Below, piece by piece: positions 47,456 to 56,883 of a stretch of DNA of 64,000 nucleotides. The notes below the pieces were generated by a model. The model worked only from the letters and a program-made list of their open reading frames with translations, searched no databases and was not told the origin of the DNA. The translations under genes and the position numbers were made by a program. Position 1 is the stretch's first letter; every line of letters starts with the position of its first letter. The DNA is taken from contig NZ_OY781918.1 of assembly GCF_963677195.1 (NCBI RefSeq), positions 608,923-672,922 of the forward strand. The letters are read 5' to 3'. Source of the DNA: an uncultured Marinifilum sp. (GTDB lineage Bacteria; Bacteroidota; Bacteroidia; Bacteroidales; Marinifilaceae).

Positions 47456-47467
47456 CTTTATTCTTCA

Positions 47468-48007
47468 TTATTTAGGTAGTATATTCGATATTTCGAACTC
47501 CTTAATCACTTTTCCGGCCGAGGCTTCGAATTCTTTCTCATCCCATTGCTCAATGGTAACAATGAATTCCCCACTTTCATCTTCGAAATCCCAGGACATA
47601 AATTCCAACCATTCTTCGCCTTTGGCAACATCGTTAAAATAACCTGGTGCTTCTTTTTCGAAAAAGTACTTTCTACCATCATATTCAAACGAGGCAGGTG
47701 CTTTTTGATTGTTCAATAAATCTTCGTGAACATGCGCTCCCAGCTGACGGGTTTTTATTTTTGAAGATACAGAAAGTGATAGTTCATCATCATCTTCAAC
47801 AGATAAAAACAAGGTCTTACTTCCATTGAATATCTTGAATTCCTGAGTAAAAAAATTATCACCCCAATCGTACTCGTAACAAGCCTGTACCACCCAACTC
47901 TCCAAATCGTATTCAAAAACAAAACCAATATCCAGGTCGCTTACCCGGATATTGGTGCTATCGTACTTAGGCTGTTTTTTTCTTTTAAAAAAATCGGCTA
48001 ATCCCAT
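47468..48007 (-). CDS. DUF4178 protein
   Basis: The 179-residue soluble, acidic protein begins MGLADFFKRKK and has DLDIGFVFEYDLESWVVQAC and YDWGDNFFTQEFKIFNGSKT, the pattern of DUF4178 proteins, which accompany PspA in many operons. It takes the place of YjfK (DUF2491) in the E. coli cluster. It follows pspA by 35 bases. Biochemical function is unknown. Confidence 0.75.
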   Translation of the reverse strand: MGLADFFKRKKQPKYDSTNIRVSDLDIGFVFEYDLESWVVQACYEYDWGDNFFTQEFKIFNGSKTLFLSVEDDDELSLSVSSKIKTRQLGAHVHEDLLNNQKAPASFEYDGRKYFFEKEAPGYFNDVAKGEEWLEFMSWDFEDESGEFIVTIEQWDEKEFEASAGKVIKEFEISNILPK

Positions 48008-48042
48008 TTTTATTATCGTTCAAATTTGTTACAAACAGCTAT

Positions 48043-48747
48043 TTATTCTTTGTTCTTCATTTTTGCCTTTAATTCTTCCAGGGCATTCGAAGCTTTCACA
48101 TTGGTTTCGCTTAAAGTGGCATCTATTTCATCGTCTAAACTTCTATTTTCAACCGAAATTTCACCATAAGCTTCGGCCATTGCTTCCTGCTGCGCAACTT
48201 TATCTTTCATTTTCTCAAGCATAGAAACAGTTCCCGAACTATCGATACCAGACAATTGCTTGTTAATTTTCTGAGTCGCTGAACTTACACGAGCACGGGC
48301 TTTTAAAGTTCTCAACTCATTTTCATAACGAGTAATGGTCGATTTCAGTTTCTTCACATTGGCATCAAGTTGGCTGATATTGGTATCAAATCTTGCAACT
48401 TCTTCCTGTGCACGAGCGGCACTTGCTGTAGCTTCTTCTTTCCTTGTAAGTGCTTCGGTTGCTAAACGCTCTGCCTCCGACATCTCCAAGTCACCTTTCT
48501 CAGCCTTCTGCAACAATAAAATTGCTTTCTGCTCATAGTTTTTAGCTACTGATTTTTGTTCGTTCAATTCTCTCTTACTGCGAATAGCTAAAGCCTTAAC
48601 TTCTGCTAATGCCTGTAAGCTTTTATCCAAATCTTTTTTAAGATCTCTGATTCCCTGTTCGGTCATCTTAATCGGATCTTCCAATTTATCTATAGCGGCG
48701 TGAGCTTCTGCTTTACCCACGTTAAAAAGTCTACTAAAAATTCCCAT
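48043..48747 (-). CDS. pspA: PspA/IM30 family membrane-stress protein
   Basis: The 234 residues are a PspA/Vipp1-type coiled-coil. The N-terminal amphipathic helix is MGIFSRLFNVGKAEAHAAID, followed by the conserved LEDPIKMTEQGIRDLKKDLD and long heptad-rich helices (VKKLKSTITRYENELRTLKA). PspA binds stressed inner membrane and polymerises to preserve the proton gradient. Sequence and neighbours fit the YjfJ-like branch rather than the pspF-regulated one, since no pspB, pspC or pspF is present. Confidence 0.9.
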   Translation of the reverse strand: MGIFSRLFNVGKAEAHAAIDKLEDPIKMTEQGIRDLKKDLDKSLQALAEVKALAIRSKRELNEQKSVAKNYEQKAILLLQKAEKGDLEMSEAERLATEALTRKEEATASAARAQEEVARFDTNISQLDANVKKLKSTITRYENELRTLKARARVSSATQKINKQLSGIDSSGTVSMLEKMKDKVAQQEAMAEAYGEISVENRSLDDEIDATLSETNVKASNALEELKAKMKNKE

Positions 48748-48767
48748 TTTTATTTCTGTTTATTCGT

Positions 48768-49163
48768 TTACAATTTAGAAAATGAAATAATCTCCTCAGA
48801 ATATTCGCTTAACAACATTTCTAATGAATTTAATGTTGCTTCCAATTCATTCTGATCCAGATTCTCTAACTGAAGAGTATCACGGAAAATAATTTTCTTT
48901 CCAGTTTCATCTATGGTAAAAGCTCCGTGAATAATCTCACGATTCTTCATTAGCAGAGATTTGTAGATTTCAGTATTCTCATCAGATAATTCAAAAAGTA
49001 ATCCTTCAATAATTAGGATAGGATCTTCACAATCTACTACCAAATTAGCAATGCCTCCATCTGGATTTTCTACTATAAAAAGTTCTTCCGCTTTATCCTC
49101 CTGAACAATATTGTATTCTAAATTCAATAGGTAATCTTTTACCTTGTTAAAATATGTACTCAT
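48768..49163 (-). CDS. DUF2170/YbjN-like small protein (YjfI position)
   Basis: The 131-residue protein has an alpha-beta pattern reminiscent of YbjN/T3SS-chaperone-like folds: EELFIVENPDGGIANLVVDC, IIEGLLFELSDENTEIYKSLL, GAFTIDETGKKIIFRDTLQL and a final helix NELEATLNSLEMLLSEY. DUF2170 (YjfI) is the usual first gene of these PspA clusters and this one is also first, 20 bases before pspA. The assignment is from pattern and position and is not certain. Confidence 0.65.
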   Translation of the reverse strand: MSTYFNKVKDYLLNLEYNIVQEDKAEELFIVENPDGGIANLVVDCEDPILIIEGLLFELSDENTEIYKSLLMKNREIIHGAFTIDETGKKIIFRDTLQLENLDQNELEATLNSLEMLLSEYSEEIISFSKL

Positions 49164-49185
49164 TTTTTTATGTTTTAAAATTGAA

Positions 49186-49398
49186 TCAATTAAAATTAGA
49201 ACAATTTATTGGCTTAGAGAAATATTTATCTGTTATGGCCATTAAAAACAAATCCATATTCTCCTTATCTATTTTCTTTGAGTTTGAAATTACTAAATCC
49301 GAAGCATACTGTTCATATTTAATCTGAAGAATATTAAAAAAAATCGATAAAAAGGAGTTTTTACATGTTTTTCTCACTTCCCAGAAAAACGAAAGCAA
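49186..49398 (-). CDS. Possible small open reading frame upstream of the PspA cluster
   Basis: A 70-codon frame ends 22 bases before the first cluster gene. Its second half (KIDKENMDLFLMAITDKYFS) looks protein-like, but the first part is rich in Phe and Lys as expected by chance in AT-rich DNA. No family is recognised and no promoter or ribosome site decides the matter. Confidence 0.2.
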   Translation of the reverse strand: MLSFFWEVRKTCKNSFLSIFFNILQIKYEQYASDLVISNSKKIDKENMDLFLMAITDKYFSKPINCSNFN

Positions 49399-49685
49399 AC
49401 TTTTATCTTATTGACAAAGCCTATAAGCTAATAGATAAAGAAAAATACAACACAATCATCTGTATGCATGCAACTTAACACTCATTTAGTTTTAAAGGTA
49501 AAGGTATCTTTAAATTTAGCATGAATGTACTTTTTATTTAATACAGATATTTATATATTTAGGTTAATATAAAAATTAACTAATTAAATATTAATGCTTA
49601 CCGACTTGCTTAGCTGTTAAAATCAAGATAAACAATAAACACAGGAACCGCAGGTCTTTTCCAAGCCTAACAAAAAACATACAGA
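49399..49685. other. Divergent intergenic region between the PspA cluster and sucC
   Basis: These 287 bases are AT-rich and should hold the promoters of both flanking units. I see TATCTTTA near 49507-49514, a near match to the -7 box for sucC, but no full promoter and no stable hairpin. Confidence 0.4.
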
Positions 49686-50855
49686 ATGAAGATTCACGAA
49701 TATCAAGCAAAAGAAATTTTACGCTCGTTTGGTGTTCCTGTTCCGGAAAGCAAAATTGCATTTTCGGTTAAGGAAGCTGAAGAAGCCGCAACAGCAATTG
49801 GCCTGCCTGTAGTTGTAAAAGCACAAATTCATGCAGGTGGTCGCGGTAAAGGCGGAGGTGTTAAATTTGCACCTACAGCACAAGATGTTTCCAAATACGC
49901 CAAGGACATTTTAGGAATGACTCTGGTAACACATCAAACCGGACCAGAGGGTAAGCTGGTAAAGAAAGTATTAATCGAAGCAGCCTCGAATATCGATCGT
50001 GAACTATACGCGGGTATTGTTTTCGACCGGGCAAGTTCCATGGTTACTTTTATGGTATCAACCGAAGGAGGAATGGAAATTGAGAAAGTTGCAGAAGAAA
50101 CTCCCGAAAAAATTCTAAAAGTTGCTATCGATCCTGCTGTTGGATTACAAGCATTTCAGGCCAGACAAATGGCATTTGCTCTAAACTTAACTGGAGATGC
50201 CTTTAAGAATGGTGTTAAATTTCTAATGGCTCTTTATAAAGCTTATATGGGAACTGATGCTTCCATTTTTGAAATTAACCCTTTGGTTGTAACTAAAGAA
50301 GGAGATGTTTTAGCTCTCGATGCCAAAGCCAATTTCGACGACAATGCAATGTATCGTCATAAAGAGATTACTGCTTTGCGCGATTTAGATGAAGAAGAAC
50401 CTTTAGAAATAGAAGCTGGTAGATCGGGACTAAACTATATTAAACTAGAAGGAAATATTGGTTGTATGGTAAACGGTGCTGGTCTTGCAATGGGAACCAT
50501 GGATATAATTAAACTCACCGGAGGAGAGCCTGCTAACTTCCTTGATGTGGGAGGAGGAGCTTCGGCCGAAACAGTTGAAAAAGGCTTTCGAATTATCTTA
50601 TCGGATAAGAATGTAAAAGCAGTTTTAATAAATATTTTCGGGGGAATTGTGCGTTGCGATCGTGTTGCAAAAGGTGTTATTGAAGCAATAAACAATATCG
50701 ACACTAAAGTACCTATTGTAGTACGTTTACAGGGAACCAATGCCGAAGAAGGAAAAAAACTTCTAGAGGAATCAGGCATGAATATTATTGCAGCAACCGA
50801 ATTGAGAGATGCTGCCGAAAAAGTTGTATCCACACTTAAAACCATTAAAGCATAA
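49686..50855 (+). CDS. sucC: Succinyl-CoA synthetase beta subunit (ADP-forming)
   Basis: SucC is the ATP-grasp subunit of the TCA-cycle enzyme that converts succinyl-CoA to succinate with ATP formation. The 389 residues start [20 protein letters not shown] and include [42 protein letters not shown] and [19 protein letters not shown]. Its TAA stop overlaps the sucD ATG by one base, giving translational coupling. Confidence 0.97.
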   Translation: MKIHEYQAKEILRSFGVPVPESKIAFSVKEAEEAATAIGLPVVVKAQIHAGGRGKGGGVKFAPTAQDVSKYAKDILGMTLVTHQTGPEGKLVKKVLIEAASNIDRELYAGIVFDRASSMVTFMVSTEGGMEIEKVAEETPEKILKVAIDPAVGLQAFQARQMAFALNLTGDAFKNGVKFLMALYKAYMGTDASIFEINPLVVTKEGDVLALDAKANFDDNAMYRHKEITALRDLDEEEPLEIEAGRSGLNYIKLEGNIGCMVNGAGLAMGTMDIIKLTGGEPANFLDVGGGASAETVEKGFRIILSDKNVKAVLINIFGGIVRCDRVAKGVIEAINNIDTKVPIVVRLQGTNAEEGKKLLEESGMNIIAATELRDAAEKVVSTLKTIKA

Positions 50856-51730
50856 TGAGTGTACTAGTTAATAAAAATACAAAACTGGTGGTTCAGGGAA
50901 TTACTGGATCCGAAGGGGCTTTTCATACCCAACAAATGATTGATTACGGAACAAATGTAGTTGCTGGTGTTACTCCAGGTAAGGGCGGACAACTTTTTAT
51001 GGATAAAATTCCTATTCACAATACCATGCGAGAAGCTGTAGCAAAAACAGGAGCAAATGCCTCTGTAATTTTTGTTCCACCTCCATTTGCTGCCGATGCT
51101 ATTATGGAAGCTGCCGAATCTGGTATTGAACTGGTAATCTGTATTACCGAGGGTATTCCTACTTTAGATATGCTTAAGGTTCATGAATTTTTAAAGAAAT
51201 ATCCAGAAACTACCTTGGTTGGACCAAACTGTCCTGGTGTTATTACTCCTGGCGAAGCTAAAATTGGTATCATGCCTGGATTTATTCACAAACCCGGAAA
51301 TATCGGTATTGTTTCCCGTTCGGGCACATTAACCTACGAAGCAGTTCATCAATTAGGAGAAGCTGGATTTGGTCAATCAACAGCTATTGGAATTGGTGGC
51401 GACCCTATTATTGGTACCAAGCACATTGATGCAGTTAAACTTTTAAATGATGATCCTAAAACCGAAGCTATTGTTTTAATTGGCGAAATTGGCGGTTCTG
51501 ATGAAGAAACTGCAGCTGAATATATTGCCAAAAACGTTAAAAAGCCAGTTGTAGCTTTTATTGCCGGACAAACCGCACCTCCAGGTAAAAGAATGGGACA
51601 TGCTGGAGCAATTATTGCAGGCGGAAAAGGTACTGCTGAAGAAAAAATGAAAGCTTTAGCTGCTGCTGGTATTCACGTAGTAAGTTCTCCTGCCGATATT
51701 GGCAAAAAAATGAAAGAAGTTATGGGATAA
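50855..51730 (+). CDS. sucD: Succinyl-CoA synthetase alpha subunit
   Basis: SucD carries the phosphohistidine and the CoA site. The 291 residues have [49 protein letters not shown] and the active-site histidine in [18 protein letters not shown]. It is coupled to sucC through the overlapping TAATG and followed by a strong terminator. Confidence 0.97.
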   Translation: MSVLVNKNTKLVVQGITGSEGAFHTQQMIDYGTNVVAGVTPGKGGQLFMDKIPIHNTMREAVAKTGANASVIFVPPPFAADAIMEAAESGIELVICITEGIPTLDMLKVHEFLKKYPETTLVGPNCPGVITPGEAKIGIMPGFIHKPGNIGIVSRSGTLTYEAVHQLGEAGFGQSTAIGIGGDPIIGTKHIDAVKLLNDDPKTEAIVLIGEIGGSDEETAAEYIAKNVKKPVVAFIAGQTAPPGKRMGHAGAIIAGGKGTAEEKMKALAAAGIHVVSSPADIGKKMKEVMG

Positions 51731-51794
51731 AAAGCAACTACAATAAAAAGAAAGAGCCGAACATTGAATAAGGCTCTAAAAAAATAACTTATTA

Positions 51795-51840
51795 TAAAGC
51801 ATCAAACTAAAGAATTATTCTTTAGTTTGATGCTTTATTA
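51795..51840. terminator. Terminator after sucCD
   Basis: A 21-bp perfect inverted repeat (51795-51815 with 51817-51837), core GCATCAAACTAAAGAAT, is flanked by TTATTAAT. A smaller AGAGCC/GGCTCT hairpin at 51753-51777 precedes it. On the minus strand the long hairpin lies downstream of the Fic gene and may serve both. Confidence 0.75.
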
Positions 51841-51959
51841 ATATTTTATAACCTGTTATAAAATAACATATTATCCTTTAGGGATAGATATGAAATTTAA
51901 GTTCTTCCTAAATTGTCTCGTCAATAAAATGCAATAAAGCAGTAATAGTATAAAAAAAT

Positions 51960-53114
51960 TTACAGTTCGAACAACTGTAAATATTCCCATAAATAAAAAA
52001 CTCTGTTTCTGCGCGCGCCAACTAGTTCTTTAATTATTCCTGTTAATTCAAATTCTTTTATTAACTGATTTGCTGATTGAAAACTAAGGTTTAGTTTGGT
52101 TTTTACCTCATTAACCGTTAAAAAAGGGCAGGAATAAAATTCAGCTAAAAGTAATTTAGCAGACTGGTGTCGCTTCTTACCCATATTTGTTTCGATAAGC
52201 AAATTGTAGCTATTTTTTAACTTACTTAATTTATTCAATATTTCTTTACTGTATGATGCCGATTCTTTAATACCAGTTAAAAAGAACTTAATCCATTGTT
52301 CTATATCGTTTCTAGATCGTATCAAATTTAATCGATGGTAATATTCCAATCGGTTTTTCTCAAAAAATACCGAAAGACAAAATATTGGATTTTGTACAAA
52401 TTTAAGCTCAAGAATTTCGAATAATATAAGTGTACGTGCGGTTCGTCCATTCCCATCTAAAAAAGGAAGTATATTCTCGAACTGATATAATGAAATGGCC
52501 ATTTTTATAAGTTGTGGCAATTCAAGATTAGAATTTCGCCAGAACTTTTTACCATCATTAATTAAAATTTTTAGCTCATGCTTATTTGGAGGTATATACT
52601 CGAAACCAGGTTCAAATTTACTATCGTTAGAATCGAAGAAAGGTCTTATTTTTCCCCCAAAATCTTCTTTTTGAGGTAAATTTGAACACAATATTTTATG
52701 AGCCTCTTTAACTAATCGTACCGAAAGAGGAAACTGCTTTAATTCTTTTACTCCCCAGTTAATTGCCTCAATATGATTTGTAATTTCTTTTTGCTCGTAA
52801 ATTCGTTTAAAACTTCTTGAAGTTTCGGGAACAAATGCCTGATTAATAGTACTTTTACTTCCTTCTATCATATTTGAAGCAACAGCTTCCTGGGCAACAA
52901 ACAAAGGAATATGCAAGTTAATTTGCGGAAAAAATTTAGAGTAAGCATTTAGCTCTCCCATTTCCAGCATTGCCGATTCTAATAAAATATTTATCTGCTT
53001 ATCCTGCCATTCAAAAGAACGATTAATTAAGGAAGGTGTTACACTTCGATATCCTTCTTTAAAACTTTGGTATACAAAACTCCCTCGAATATTCTTATTC
53101 AACTTTTTGCCCAT
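51960..53114 (-). CDS. Fic family protein with a substituted catalytic histidine
   Basis: From ATG 53114 (MGKKLNKNIRGSFVYQSFKE) the protein has 384 residues, the usual size for Fic proteins with an N-terminal Fic_N domain. It has the SxxIEG segment ASNMIEGSKSTINQAF and a C-terminal winged helix (PFLTVNEVKTKLNLSFQSAN). The core motif reads ILPFLDGNGRTAR where active enzymes have HPFxDGNGR. The codon at 52467-52469 is CTT, so Leu replaces the AMP-transfer histidine. It is probably inactive as an AMPylase. A longer frame from 53231 adds a hydrophobic N-terminus that I consider doubtful. Confidence 0.85.
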   Translation of the reverse strand: MGKKLNKNIRGSFVYQSFKEGYRSVTPSLINRSFEWQDKQINILLESAMLEMGELNAYSKFFPQINLHIPLFVAQEAVASNMIEGSKSTINQAFVPETSRSFKRIYEQKEITNHIEAINWGVKELKQFPLSVRLVKEAHKILCSNLPQKEDFGGKIRPFFDSNDSKFEPGFEYIPPNKHELKILINDGKKFWRNSNLELPQLIKMAISLYQFENILPFLDGNGRTARTLILFEILELKFVQNPIFCLSVFFEKNRLEYYHRLNLIRSRNDIEQWIKFFLTGIKESASYSKEILNKLSKLKNSYNLLIETNMGKKRHQSAKLLLAEFYSCPFLTVNEVKTKLNLSFQSANQLIKEFELTGIIKELVGARRNRVFYLWEYLQLFEL

Positions 53115-53334
53115 ACAACTGAATAAAGGTTCCTTATTCAGAGCAAATTTATTAAAATTTAATAAGAATGAAGATATCCAGATCATAAAAAGAATCGTAA
53201 CAACAAATATAAATAAGTGCATATTTTTCATTTACAGATATTTAGAGCAAGAACATAACAAGTATTCAAATTTTAAAACTTGCATGCAATAGAATTTCAT
53301 TTATATTCAGATCGAATTTATAAAACATCAACTT

Positions 53335-54600
53335 ATGATAAAGAAGATTTGTTTAGCAATTGCAGTTATTGCAATGGCATACAATGTAAAAGCAGAAGGT
53401 TTCGCTGTAAACCTTCAGGGAAATAAGCAAACAGGTATGGGGCACGTTGGTACTGCATTAAATTTTGATGCAAGTAGCATGCAGTGGAATCCCGGTGCTT
53501 TAGCAACACTAAAAAATAAATATAGCTTCGCTTTAGGAACATCAGTTACCTTTACAAGTGCAGAATACACAGGAATTGGCGGTAAATTTGAAACAGATAA
53601 TGATCACAGAACGCCTTTCTATTTTTATGGATCAATGAAAGTTACTGACAAATTAGCTGTTGGTTTAGGTGCTTACACTCCATTTGGAAATACAATGAAT
53701 TGGGGAGATGAGTGGTCTGGAAGATATCTAATTCAGGATATCAGCTTAAAAGCAATATATATTCAACCTACTGTATCTTATCAGTTAGCCGATTGGATTA
53801 GTGTAGGTGCTGGTTTAAATATCGTTTATGGAGATGTCGACCTAAACAGAGCTGTACCTTTACAAAATCCTGCTGATGGCTCACAGCTCCCTGATGGAAA
53901 AGTAAATATCAATGGAAACAAAATCCAATATGGATATAATCTTGGTGTATTTTTACAACCAACAGAAAAATTAAATATTGGTATTTCCTATAGGTCTCAG
54001 GTCGATGTTGAACTTGAATATAGTGATGCAAAAGTAGATTTTACAGCACCTGATGCATTCAACACATTTTTACCAGATGGAAATGTAGCAGCTTCATTGC
54101 CACTTCCTGCAAGTTTTAACTTAGGTTTGGCCTATCAGATAAATGAAAAATGGTTAGTATCAGCAGATGTAAACTTTATTAACTGGAGCGAATACAAATC
54201 ATTAGATTTTGATTTCGAAACAAACACCCCTGCACTTAACGATTCTAACAGCGCAAGAGACTGGGATAATACAACAACCTGGCGATTTGGAACCAGATAT
54301 ACAGCTAATGAAAAATTAGATTTATATGCAGGTTTGTATTTTGATAAAACACCTACCAATAAAATGTACTATTCACCTGAAACTCCGGGATCAGATAAAG
54401 TTGGTATATCATTGGGCTTTTCTTATAAATTGACTAGTAAGTTAAGTCTTGATGCTTCTCTTTTATACAATGAAGGAGAAAAAATAACAGCTACAGAAGC
54501 AAATCCAACAGCCAAAGCCATTTACGGAGCTCAAGGTTTTGCTGGTGAATATAAATACAGCGCTTGGTTGCCAGGAATTGGAATTACATACAATTTCTAA
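53335..54600 (+). CDS. OmpP1/FadL family outer-membrane transporter
   Basis: The 421-residue protein has a signal peptide (MIKKICLAIAVIAMAYNVKA). The FadL-type N-terminus is GFAVNLQGNKQTGMGHVGTA, then the hallmark SSMQWNPGALATL. Beta strands run to the end YSAWLPGIGITYNF. FadL-like barrels take up long-chain fatty acids or other hydrophobic compounds. It is a single-gene unit with its own terminator. Confidence 0.92.
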   Translation: MIKKICLAIAVIAMAYNVKAEGFAVNLQGNKQTGMGHVGTALNFDASSMQWNPGALATLKNKYSFALGTSVTFTSAEYTGIGGKFETDNDHRTPFYFYGSMKVTDKLAVGLGAYTPFGNTMNWGDEWSGRYLIQDISLKAIYIQPTVSYQLADWISVGAGLNIVYGDVDLNRAVPLQNPADGSQLPDGKVNINGNKIQYGYNLGVFLQPTEKLNIGISYRSQVDVELEYSDAKVDFTAPDAFNTFLPDGNVAASLPLPASFNLGLAYQINEKWLVSADVNFINWSEYKSLDFDFETNTPALNDSNSARDWDNTTTWRFGTRYTANEKLDLYAGLYFDKTPTNKMYYSPETPGSDKVGISLGFSYKLTSKLSLDASLLYNEGEKITATEANPTAKAIYGAQGFAGEYKYSAWLPGIGITYNF

Positions 54601-54623
54601 ACTCTCAAACAATTTTAAACATT

Positions 54624-54652
54624 AGCCTGATTTTACAATCAGGCTTTTTTTA
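54624..54652 (+). terminator. Terminator after the FadL-like gene
   Basis: AGCCTGATT (54624-54632) pairs with AATCAGGCT (54637-54645), followed by seven T. Confidence 0.88.
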
Positions 54653-54741
54653 TGTCTATTTTAAAAAATCTGAAAAATGAATTAGATTTTATCCTAAATA
54701 TTTATATTTTGTGCTCTGTTTAAAACCTCTTATAACTGATC

Positions 54742-56649
54742 ATGAAACAATTACTTTTTATCATAATAACTCTTCTGTTTGAAATAAATATTTGCATAGC
54801 AAATACATCCGATAATAATAAAGAAACAATACATCCAGAGGTTCAAAAATTAATAACATTATCAACACAACTAAGAGATTCATCCTATAAAAAAAGTATT
54901 GAAATAGGGCGAAAAGCCATTTCTATAGCAAAAACAGATGGGAGTGTTAGAGATCTTGCATTAACTTATAAATTGCAAGGTGTTACCTATTTTTATCAGG
55001 GAGTATTCGACTCTTCGCAATATTACTACGAGAAAGCACTTCATGAATTTGAAAATGTTAAGGACTCGCTTAATATAGGAAAGGTAATAGGAAATGTAGG
55101 GGTTATTTATCGTCGAAAAGGTAAATATACACAGGCTATTCAACAATACTTAAAAGCCATTAAAATTTACGAATCGTTAGATTACGAAGAAGGAATTGCG
55201 GGAGCATTTATGAATATTGGTGGCATTTATCATATGAGTGGTAATTTTGATAAAGCTTTAAAATTTTATATTAAATCGAATGCAGTTTTTACCAAGCTTA
55301 AAAACAACGATAAATTATCTCGTAATTTAACTAATATTGGAGTAATTAAATTTTCTAAAAATTTATACAACGAATCTTTAAAATATCAGCTTAAAGCACT
55401 CGAATTAAATAAAAAAGGAGGTATGATTCAGCAAAAAACAATCATTCTTTTTAATATTGGTCAATCTTACGAAAAATTAAAACAATTAGAAAAAGCACTT
55501 GACTATTACAATCAGTGTGAAGAACTGCGCTTAAAACTAAATGATTATTGGGGCTTAGGGAAAATATTCACATCTAAAGCTGTTATATATAACAAGTTAA
55601 ATAAAATAAAATTAGCCGAAGAATATTTTCTTAATGCCGAATATTTAAATAAAACCAATAAGCTATCGGAAGATTTGATGGATACTTACTTATTTTATTC
55701 AAAATTTCTTGAAAAGCAGAACAGAAATAAAGAAGCATTAGATACTTATAAAAAACATACTCATTTAAAAGATTCATTATTCGAAATTTATCATGACGAA
55801 AAACTAGCTGAGATTACAACTCAATATGAATCGAAACAACAAAAGAAAGATTTTCAGCTTCTGGAGCAAAAAGCTCAAATTCAGAAATTAGAAATTGGAG
55901 AAAAAAATGCACTACTTATAATTCTTACAGTTGTACTTATATTAGGCATAGTAGCCATAGTTGTTTCGCTTCGCATAAACCGTTTGCGTGCCGATCATAA
56001 AATAATGGACTTACGCCAAAAAGTATTGCTCACACAAATGAATCCACACTTTCTGTTTAACTCCTTAACAGCAATTCAAAGCTTTATATTGGATGATAAA
56101 AATGATGATGCCAATAATTATTTATCAAGATTAGCTAGTCTTGTTCGATCAATACTTGAGAACTCTCGCGAAGAATATGTTTCCTTAAAAACAGAATTAG
56201 ATACCCTTGAGGAGTATATTGGATTACAAAAACTACGTTTCGAAAATGATATTTCTTATGAAATAGATGTTGATGAAAATTTAGATCAGGATATTGTAAT
56301 AGTACCACCTATGCTTGCTCAGCCTTTTGTTGAAAATGCATTAGTTCATGGTGGTTTGCGAAATAATCCTGATGCACATATTAAAATCTCGGTTTCAGTT
56401 TCAGACAATAAAAAAGCAATCCATTTTAGTATTAGCGACAATGGAATTGGAATTGATGAAGCTAAAAAACAAGTTTCTCAGAAAAGTCATAAATCATTAG
56501 CCACCTCTATTGCCTTAAACAGAGTGAAAATTTACAATTTTAAGTCTTCTCAAAAAATGAATTTTGAAATTATCGATTTAAAAAATATTAATCCTTCAAT
56601 ACATGGAACAAAAGTTACTTACTCTATTCCACTAACTATTAACGACTAA
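54742..56649 (+). CDS. TPR-containing LytS-type sensor histidine kinase
   Basis: The 635 residues comprise a signal peptide (MKQLLFIIITLLFEINICIA), about six tetratricopeptide repeats in the periplasmic part (for example QYYYEKALHEFENVKDSLN), a membrane helix at about 385-407 (LLIILTVVLILGIVAIVV) and a cytoplasmic His_kinase domain of the LytS/YehU class. The phospho-acceptor is in LLTQMNPHFLFNSLTAIQSF and the ATP-binding motif is ISDNGIGID. Such kinases normally pair with a LytTR regulator encoded next to them, but the next gene is NfeD, so this kinase is an orphan here. Confidence 0.92.
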   Translation: MKQLLFIIITLLFEINICIANTSDNNKETIHPEVQKLITLSTQLRDSSYKKSIEIGRKAISIAKTDGSVRDLALTYKLQGVTYFYQGVFDSSQYYYEKALHEFENVKDSLNIGKVIGNVGVIYRRKGKYTQAIQQYLKAIKIYESLDYEEGIAGAFMNIGGIYHMSGNFDKALKFYIKSNAVFTKLKNNDKLSRNLTNIGVIKFSKNLYNESLKYQLKALELNKKGGMIQQKTIILFNIGQSYEKLKQLEKALDYYNQCEELRLKLNDYWGLGKIFTSKAVIYNKLNKIKLAEEYFLNAEYLNKTNKLSEDLMDTYLFYSKFLEKQNRNKEALDTYKKHTHLKDSLFEIYHDEKLAEITTQYESKQQKKDFQLLEQKAQIQKLEIGEKNALLIILTVVLILGIVAIVVSLRINRLRADHKIMDLRQKVLLTQMNPHFLFNSLTAIQSFILDDKNDDANNYLSRLASLVRSILENSREEYVSLKTELDTLEEYIGLQKLRFENDISYEIDVDENLDQDIVIVPPMLAQPFVENALVHGGLRNNPDAHIKISVSVSDNKKAIHFSISDNGIGIDEAKKQVSQKSHKSLATSIALNRVKIYNFKSSQKMNFEIIDLKNINPSIHGTKVTYSIPLTIND

Positions 56650-56883
56650 GTATTTAAAAAAGCTATTATTTACACTTTAAGTATTTTCATAAACAAAAAA
56701 CACTAAAAAAGGTAACATAATTAAAACGCCTCTCTTATTTTAATTATACAATTGTCTAAAGGTTGCTAAATAGTACCAAATCATTAGCAATTTGTACAAT
56801 GAATTTAACTTGACACATTTGACACTTGGATTATAATATAACTTGTCATAATTTCACAACACCTTAACAAATACATCTAAATT

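Noticed and set aside
53115..53231. Hydrophobic N-terminal extension of the Fic protein
   Set aside because: It adds a membrane-like segment unusual for this Fic type. MGKKL at 53114 gives the normal family length, although the longer form is not excluded.
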